A stretch of 64,000 bases of DNA from Kumtagia sp052180275. Lineage in GTDB: Bacteria > Pseudomonadota > Alphaproteobacteria > Rhizobiales > Rhizobiaceae. Location: positions 248,001-312,000 of the forward strand of contig NZ_CP197465.1 of NCBI RefSeq assembly GCF_052180275.1. The letters are read 5' to 3'. The position numbers and the translations under genes were made by a program. This document shows, in pieces, positions 60,153 to 64,000 of the stretch; the stretch's first letter is position 1; every line of letters begins with the position of its first letter. The notes beneath the pieces are model-generated. The model was not told where the DNA came from. It did not search any database and saw only the letters and a list, made by a program, of their open reading frames with translations.

Positions 60153-60374
60153 ATGCGGTCACCACGAATGAGCACTCCGATGGACACCCTACGTCTAACC
60201 CTCGACGGACCTTCTCCGATCATCACCCAAGCAGCTCAGGCTTGGTTCGATGGTCGGCCCTTCGACTACGACGGGCAGCGATGGACCCTCACGCTTCTCA
60301 ACGTTCACATGAAGGACGGGGGCGTGACAGGTGCCGAGATCGGCGGCGAATTGATCAAGGGGACGTTGCAATGA
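60153..60374 (+). CDS. Small unknown phage protein
   Basis: A 73-residue protein (LRLTLDGPSPIITQAAQAWF, GQRWTLTLLNV). ATG codons at 60153, 60168 and 60180 are in frame; the first has AGGA upstream at a normal distance. It overlaps the next gene by four bases (ATGA). It is divergent from the terminase genes. Confidence 0.58.
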   Translation: MRSPRMSTPMDTLRLTLDGPSPIITQAAQAWFDGRPFDYDGQRWTLTLLNVHMKDGGVTGAEIGGELIKGTLQ

Positions 60375-60664
60375 TCGAAGGGCTTGGACGCCTATACGCT
60401 GATGGCGGTGTCGACTTGGGTCGCGTTGAGTATTCCATTTCCGTTGACGACAAGGGCGCTCTACTGGAGGCTACCGGTATCTTCCGTGCCGAGCCCGACG
60501 TCATCGGTCACGCTTTCAACAGTGACCGGTTGCAGCTTGTCCGGGAGGACACCGGCCGCGCCATGCGCATCGTAGTCACCAACGTCACCGTGATCGGTCA
60601 GGCCGAGTTCCGCGTCTCCGGATCGCCCGGTCCTATGAGGGCGGGAGCCCGAGAAACTCTGTGA
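60371..60664 (+). CDS. Small unknown phage protein
   Basis: A 97-residue beta-rich protein (VEYSISVDDKGALLEATGIF, AMRIVVTNVTVIGQAEFRVS) coupled to the preceding gene. It overlaps the convergent DUF2513 gene end by 32 bases. Function unknown. Confidence 0.6.
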   Translation: MIEGLGRLYADGGVDLGRVEYSISVDDKGALLEATGIFRAEPDVIGHAFNSDRLQLVREDTGRAMRIVVTNVTVIGQAEFRVSGSPGPMRAGARETL

Positions 60665-61034
60665 CCTTGATTTTGGCGTAGGCCTCAGCAATACCGAACA
60701 AAGAACTGATGGTCGCAATGCCTGCCTTCTTGGCTCCATCCTTCACGATACGCCAATGTTTCGGGTCGCGAACTGTCCCAAGGAATTCGTGCCCACGGCT
60801 AGTCAGGCGCTGAACATTGTAGACGACATGGAAACGCTCGGCGTCTTCTGTGTCCGGAATGTCTTCGATGATCGCCTTAAGCAGGCCAGCCTCCTCAGCC
60901 AGGATGACGTGATAGGCGACAGCGTCGGCAGCCCATCCGTGGAGTTGAATATCTTCGAGCGACGAGATTGGACGCTTTGCGTGCTCCTCGACGTACAGAA
61001 ACAGCGCTCGTAGTAGATCGGGCTCCAGCTTCAT
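60633..61034 (-). CDS. DUF2513 domain protein
   Basis: A 133-residue protein. The family pattern is MKLEPDLLRALFLYVEEHAK at the start, AYHVILAEEAGLL in the middle and LTSRGHEFLGTVRDPKHW toward the end, typical of small winged-helix-like DUF2513 proteins of phages and islands. The ATG at 61034 is the family start. A regulatory role is inferred by fold only. Confidence 0.85.
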   Translation of the reverse strand: MKLEPDLLRALFLYVEEHAKRPISSLEDIQLHGWAADAVAYHVILAEEAGLLKAIIEDIPDTEDAERFHVVYNVQRLTSRGHEFLGTVRDPKHWRIVKDGAKKAGIATISSLFGIAEAYAKIKVTEFLGLPPS

Positions 61035-61281
61035 ATCGTGCTCCTCAACCCCTGAACGGCGAGGACTATGGAGCACATTTGATCGCGGAGTCTCGACCCG
61101 AACGCGCATTTGTTCACCTGTACGAGGATGCCTTAGTTGCGAGCGACCGACAACTTGATATCAGCCCTGCCCTCAGCGAGACCCTCGTTCTCTGTTTGAG
61201 GGGAACTGGTCAGTTCCATTCCTGGCTTGCGCTATGACGTTGTTCCAAATAGTCGTTAGTTTTCAACGGGAGCTACCGCAG

Positions 61282-61725
61282 ATGATAGACGATGATTCGC
61301 TGCTGCAACTCACCGCCGATATTGTCTCGGCTTACGTGAGCAATAATCCGACCCCACCGGCAAGCCTTCCGGGCCTGATTGCAGACATCAACTCAGCGAT
61401 CCGCAATCTAGGTGGGCCGGCTCCTGTGCCTGAGCCGGTGCAATTGGTTCCCGCTGTCTCCATCAAGAAATCGATCACGCCCGACTATCTCATTTCGCTA
61501 GAAGACGGCCGCAAGTTGAAATCCTTGAAGCGTCATCTCTTGGCGCAATACGGACTGACGCCCGAGGCATACCGAAAAAAGTGGAACCTTCCCGCTGAGT
61601 ATCCCATGGTCGCGCCGAACTATGCAGCCCGCCGCTCCGAACTTGCGAAGACAAGCGGGCTTGGCCGAAATGTCGCTCCGCCGGCCCCAGCCCCGAAGAA
61701 GCGTGGACGGGCTGCCAAGGGGTAA
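61282..61725 (+). CDS. MucR/Ros-family regulator lacking zinc ligands
   Basis: A 147-residue protein. The N-terminal helices (LLQLTADIVSAYVSNNPTPP) mediate oligomerisation in MucR. The DNA-binding domain reads YLISLEDGRKLKSLKRHLLA, then LTPEAYRKKWNLPAEYPMVA and PNYAARRSELAK. In zinc-binding Ros/MucR proteins the first position (VC or TC before LE) is Cys and the last ligand is His; here they are Ser and Gln, so no metal site remains. ATG 61282 has GGGAG nine bases upstream, and the longer frame is not conserved. Confidence 0.9.
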   Translation: MIDDDSLLQLTADIVSAYVSNNPTPPASLPGLIADINSAIRNLGGPAPVPEPVQLVPAVSIKKSITPDYLISLEDGRKLKSLKRHLLAQYGLTPEAYRKKWNLPAEYPMVAPNYAARRSELAKTSGLGRNVAPPAPAPKKRGRAAKG

Positions 61726-61728
61726 CGC

Positions 61729-62079
61729 TCACCGATTCCAGGGATGCTGCGGATCGAGGGGCCGGCCATTGATGTCCGACCCTATGACGTAGCCGCGCGC
61801 TTCCTCCCGCTGGATCAGCGTGTCATGGTCGCGCTTGCAGACCGTCTCAACGTTCTCCAGGTCGAAGAACAGCTTCGGATCGCCGCGATGCTTCACCTTG
61901 TGGTGCGCAACGGCGGCCTGCGGATGATGCCGGTTGCCTTCGATCACGATGCAGTCGCAGCGCTTGCAGGTGTAGAGATCGCGAAGGAAGGCTTGCTTGC
62001 GTATCCCATGTGGGCCGCACCAGCGAGGATCAGCGTACAGCGCCCGATACTGGGCGGCTTCTGGGCTACGGCGGGCCAT
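61729..62079 (-). CDS. HNH endonuclease
   Basis: A 116-residue nuclease. A CxxC zinc pair at 38-41 (TCKRCDC), the HH of the active site at 59-60 (AVAHHKVKHRGDP), Asn76 and C81/H85 (VCKRDHD) give the complete HNH motif with its zinc site. HNH proteins next to terminases assist packaging in HK97-like phages. Here it is about 2 kb from the terminase, on the same strand. Its ATG overlaps the upstream gene stop by one base. Confidence 0.9.
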   Translation of the reverse strand: MARRSPEAAQYRALYADPRWCGPHGIRKQAFLRDLYTCKRCDCIVIEGNRHHPQAAVAHHKVKHRGDPKLFFDLENVETVCKRDHDTLIQREEARGYVIGSDINGRPLDPQHPWNR

Positions 62080-62288
62080 CAGGCTTCGTAGGGGATCAGC
62101 CCCCAATGCGAGATGGACACATAGCGCTTGCCGTCGAGTTCCGGCAGCATGACGTCCATGACGACCATTGCGATGATGCCGCATAGGCCGCCACGATGAT
62201 AGGCCATCGCCTTTCGCCGTTCGGTCGGCTTGATGCCGCGATAGTACGCACGGCGCGCGCGCCACCGACACCAGTAGTCTTCATCCAT
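62079..62288 (-). CDS. Small unknown phage protein
   Basis: A 69-residue protein (MDEDYWCRWRARRAYYRGIK, IIAMVVMDVMLPELDGKR). It has a basic N terminus and a short hydrophobic stretch. It is coupled to the HNH gene (TGATG) and lies 15 bases after the tRNA gene on the same strand. Confidence 0.58.
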   Translation of the reverse strand: MDEDYWCRWRARRAYYRGIKPTERRKAMAYHRGGLCGIIAMVVMDVMLPELDGKRYVSISHWGLIPYEA

Positions 62289-62303
62289 GGTCGCGGTCTC
62301 GAT

Positions 62304-62380
62304 TGGTTGCGGGGGCAGGATTCGAACCTGCGGCCTCCAGCTTATGAGGCTGGCGTGCTACCGGGCTGCACTACCCCGAC
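62304..62380 (-). tRNA. tRNA with CAT anticodon (Met-type), CCA encoded
   Basis: On the minus strand the D-arm (agcccggtagc), anticodon stem-loop (ccagc ctcataa gctgg, anticodon CAT at 62346-62344), variable loop and T-arm (gcagg ttcgaat cctgc) fold normally. The acceptor pairs at positions 3-7 but not at 1:72 and 2:71 (5' gtcgggg, 3' ccccgca). CCA is present in the DNA. It could be elongator, initiator or tRNA-Ile2 type; the sequence alone does not decide. It lies inside the phage region. Confidence 0.85.
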
Positions 62381-62386
62381 TTGAAG

Positions 62387-62650
62387 GTGACCGACGATCC
62401 GGCGTATCAGCGCGCCATGAAACGCATCGCTACGAACATCGACGCAATCCGAGACCTGGTAGCCGGCATCAAGCCCAAAATGCATCCGGGCGACTATTCA
62501 ACCGATCTGGTGAATATCGTCTACTACGCTCTCGCTGAGGCCGAGCGTCTTGGGCCCATCCTAGGCGACAATCGCACACTCATCCACATGGTGCGCGAGA
62601 TCGAATGCCTCGCGACAACGCACGTCCCCAAGGGCAAGCATCTCAACTGA
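62387..62650 (+). CDS. Small unknown protein
   Basis: An 87-residue helical protein (YQRAMKRIATNIDAIRDLVA, IVYYALAEAERLGPILGDN). The start is uncertain: a GTG at 62387, a TTG at 62381 or an ATG at 62417. It begins at the 5' end of the tRNA gene, which runs the other way. Confidence 0.5.
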   Translation: MTDDPAYQRAMKRIATNIDAIRDLVAGIKPKMHPGDYSTDLVNIVYYALAEAERLGPILGDNRTLIHMVREIECLATTHVPKGKHLN

Positions 62651-62664
62651 GGCGTTAGCCGTTT

Positions 62665-62764
62665 CTACGCCGCGCGCTTTCGCTTCTGCGCTGTGCGGGC
62701 CGCGCCAACCGGGGTCTTTGTAGAGGGCGCGGTAGGCTCCGGCTTCTGGACTTCGACGAGCCAT
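62665..62764 (-). pseudogene. Truncated second copy of the HNH gene start
   Basis: From the ATG at 62764 the frame reads MARRSPEA then YRALY, DP and W-x-GPH, matching the first 24 codons of the HNH gene at 62079. It then diverges before the zinc and HH motifs. It is a relic of a tandem duplication or of recombination between related phages. Confidence 0.75.
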
Positions 62765-62934
62765 GAACCAGCTTCCCGCGTTTTTGCAGCGGCCAGCTTC
62801 CGGCCGCTAACCCGGCTGAGATAAATCAAGCCACCAAAAGGTAGGTCGCTATAGATTTGGTCATCTGGCTCAGTTGGAACGGGAGGTGGAATTGCCGATA
62901 TGGCTAGACCGTCTACTCGGTCGGGATCTATCAC
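62665..62934 (-). CDS. Doubtful open frame overlapping the HNH relic
   Basis: An 89-residue frame from a GTG at 62934. The first 55 residues (IPPPVPTEPDDQIYSDLPFG) look protein-like. The last 30 are an out-of-phase reading of the HNH relic, so the original 3' end was probably lost. No ribosome site. Confidence 0.3.
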   Translation of the reverse strand: MIDPDRVDGLAISAIPPPVPTEPDDQIYSDLPFGGLIYLSRVSGRKLAAAKTREAGSWLVEVQKPEPTAPSTKTPVGAARTAQKRKRAA

Positions 62935-63253
62935 GGAGGGGCCGCCTTGCGTGTCCGGAATTGCTGTGTCCCGAATCCCGCAGGCTCCTTCCTCTAAAGC
63001 ACTCAGCTCACCGGCTCAAAGCTCGAGCTCGACTGAGATGCGACGAGTGCGACAGTTGCAATCGCGTCGGAGCTTGGCGGGTGCAAGGGCACGTGGTCGA
63101 GAGAATGCTCGAAGTGAACGCCGCTCTTCGCAGACTCGACCGCGTAAAAAGCTAACGCATCTTTCCGACGGCATCTCAACTGAGGCTAGCTCATACTCCT
63201 AGGAACTTCGCTCAGGGATCCGAGTTCATCCACCGAGGATAGGAGGATGTTCC
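62935..63253. other. Intergenic region, no gene seen
   Basis: Frames here lack ribosome sites and family patterns. The end carries the AGGAGG of the DUF2934 gene. Confidence 0.35.
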
Positions 63254-63598
63254 ATGGCCAATCGTTCCATACCTGCCGCTCCCGGCACCACCGATCAGTT
63301 ACCACGATGGGAAGGACCAGAGGAAAATCGGCCGAGAGGTTATCTACCTGCGGTGGATGATCCAAATACCGCAAGAGACGCTGCCGGCGAGAGCCTTGCC
63401 GATCCTGACAAGCGTGATCTTTCTGACGCTTTCAAAACGGCTGGTGCTTCGTCAGAGGAAAGCCGCGAACGACGCATACAGAAGCGAGCCTATGAACTGT
63501 GGGAGCGCGACGGCCGCCAAGACGCCACTGACGAAAAACACTGGCATGATGCTGTGCGTGAGATCGAGGAAGAGGATTCGGCGCGTCCGCTCGCTTGA
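63254..63598 (+). CDS. DUF2934 domain protein
   Basis: A 114-residue protein, disordered and proline-rich at the start and ending in the DUF2934 motif (RRIQKRAYELWERDGRQDAT, then DEKHWHDAVREIE). DUF2934 proteins are common in rhizobia, often on mobile elements, with unknown role. A perfect AGGAGG (63241-63246) lies seven bases before the ATG. Confidence 0.85.
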   Translation: MANRSIPAAPGTTDQLPRWEGPEENRPRGYLPAVDDPNTARDAAGESLADPDKRDLSDAFKTAGASSEESRERRIQKRAYELWERDGRQDATDEKHWHDAVREIEEEDSARPLA

Positions 63599-63793
63599 TC
63601 GTCAGGCACGCGGACCCATTGCGCCCGATCGATATCGCCGGGCTGGGTCCGCTCCGCTGGCAGCGCCCGAAGGCCCCCAAACAAAGACAAGCAGTTCGTC
63701 CGAGGCGGAAGATAGGTGATTTGCACGTTTCGCGCAAGCGTCTGGCGAATCGCTCACAATTTTCACCACATCGCTATCAATGATGCATGAAAA

Positions 63794-64000
63794 TCACGCC
63801 ACCGGCTTGCCGACCGCTTCCAACTGGTCCTGCATGAATTCGGCCGGCACCAGGCGCTTAAATACCTCGATCAGGGCCTTGACCTTGCCGTCATGCGTTA
63901 GCAACTTGACCTCCGCCAGGAACGACGCGAACGGCCCTTCGACGACGCGGAAGGATGCGCCAACCGGGAACCGGGCTTGCAGCTTGTCGCGCTCGCCTTC
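63794..64000 (-). CDS. NusG-like protein, C-terminal part (cut by window end)
   Basis: The last 68 residues of a protein on the minus strand. FPVGASFRVVEGPFASFLAE followed by VKLLTHDGKVKALIEVFKR is the KOW domain of the NusG family, including the GPF motif. Housekeeping NusG ends differently (usually shorter after the KOW strand). A phage or island paralogue acting as antiterminator is plausible, but the N-terminal domain is not visible. Confidence 0.78.
   Translation of the reverse strand, partial: EGERDKLQARFPVGASFRVVEGPFASFLAEVKLLTHDGKVKALIEVFKRLVPAEFMQDQLEAVGKPVA

Larger units (their letters stand above)
16959..64000. mobile_element. Integrated element (genomic island with prophage) inserted in comM; right end outside window
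   Basis: The left limit is inferred from the abrupt end of comM homology. Everything beyond is accessory or phage-like: unknown membrane proteins, relics of phage genes, a cargo enzyme cluster, then a complete head-tail-lysis module. No integrase or transposase gene and no second part of comM was found before base 64,000, so the right junction must lie further on. Whether this is one element or several nested ones cannot be settled here. Confidence 0.65.
31067..64000. mobile_element. HK97-like siphoprophage (left edge approximate)
   Basis: The structural core is 36113-59936. It is complete from terminase through capsid, tail and lysis genes and lies on one strand with typical overlaps. Small genes to the left (31-36 kb) and regulators to the right (60-64 kb) are probably part of it. 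The left edge is a judgement; relics further left belong to the same or a related phage. All essential morphogenesis genes appear intact, so the particle could be functional if an integrase and replication genes lie beyond 64 kb. Confidence 0.75.

Noticed and set aside
63595..63783. 62-codon plus-strand frame after the DUF2934 gene
   Set aside because: No ribosome site or pattern; probably chance.
1..64000. CRISPR arrays or long tandem repeats
   Set aside because: No regularly spaced direct repeats were seen; the only repeated segments are the gene relics and paralogues listed.

Overview
The window is high-GC alphaproteobacterial DNA, most likely Mesorhizobium or a near relative (Hyphomicrobiales). 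The evidence is family content: MucR/Ros-type regulators, DUF982 and DUF2934 proteins, a De Ley-Doudoroff type sugar operon, and a glutathione synthase gene followed directly by comM. No rRNA gene and no CRISPR array is present.

1-16.96 kb is ordinary chromosome. It holds a polar amino-acid ABC transporter (binding protein cut by the window edge, two permeases) running into an Ldh-family imino-acid/lactate-type dehydrogenase. Next come a small secreted protein and a DoxX membrane protein. A tight five-gene minus-strand operon follows (SDR dehydrogenase, dgoK, dgoA, MBL-fold hydrolase, ATP-grasp protein) that oxidises an aldose and splits its 2-keto-3-deoxy acid. Then come a GGDEF-EAL protein, a glycan cluster (GT-C-like membrane protein, GtrA flippase-like protein, GT2 glycosyltransferase), a secreted SGNH hydrolase and gshB.

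At about 16.96 kb the comM gene stops being comM after about 80 codons. I read this as the left end of an integrated element whose right end and integrase are outside the window.

17-36 kb is accessory DNA: two membrane proteins of unknown role, a large unknown protein, an RTX calcium-binding protein, and a LysR-controlled five-gene enzyme cluster (two alpha/beta hydrolases, SDR, EthD, VOC), followed by many small rhizobial or phage proteins. Short degraded pieces of genes that are intact at 31-36 kb occur at 20.2, 21.7, 26.8 and perhaps 28.3 kb. The region therefore looks like a mosaic of a resident prophage and relics of a related one.

36-60 kb is a near-complete HK97-fold tailed-phage module on the minus strand. 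Read in transcription order it is terminase, portal, protease, capsid, connectors, tail tube, frameshifted tail chaperones, tape measure, tail tip, esterase-bearing fibre, endolysin, lipoprotein and holin. An antisense 'moron' gene for a secreted protein sits in the only sizeable gap, and two tiny membrane-protein genes are interlocked by 1- or 4-base overlaps. 60-64 kb holds phage regulators and accessory genes: a MucR-like protein lacking its metal ligands, an HNH nuclease, a tRNA with CAT anticodon, and a NusG-like protein cut by the window end.
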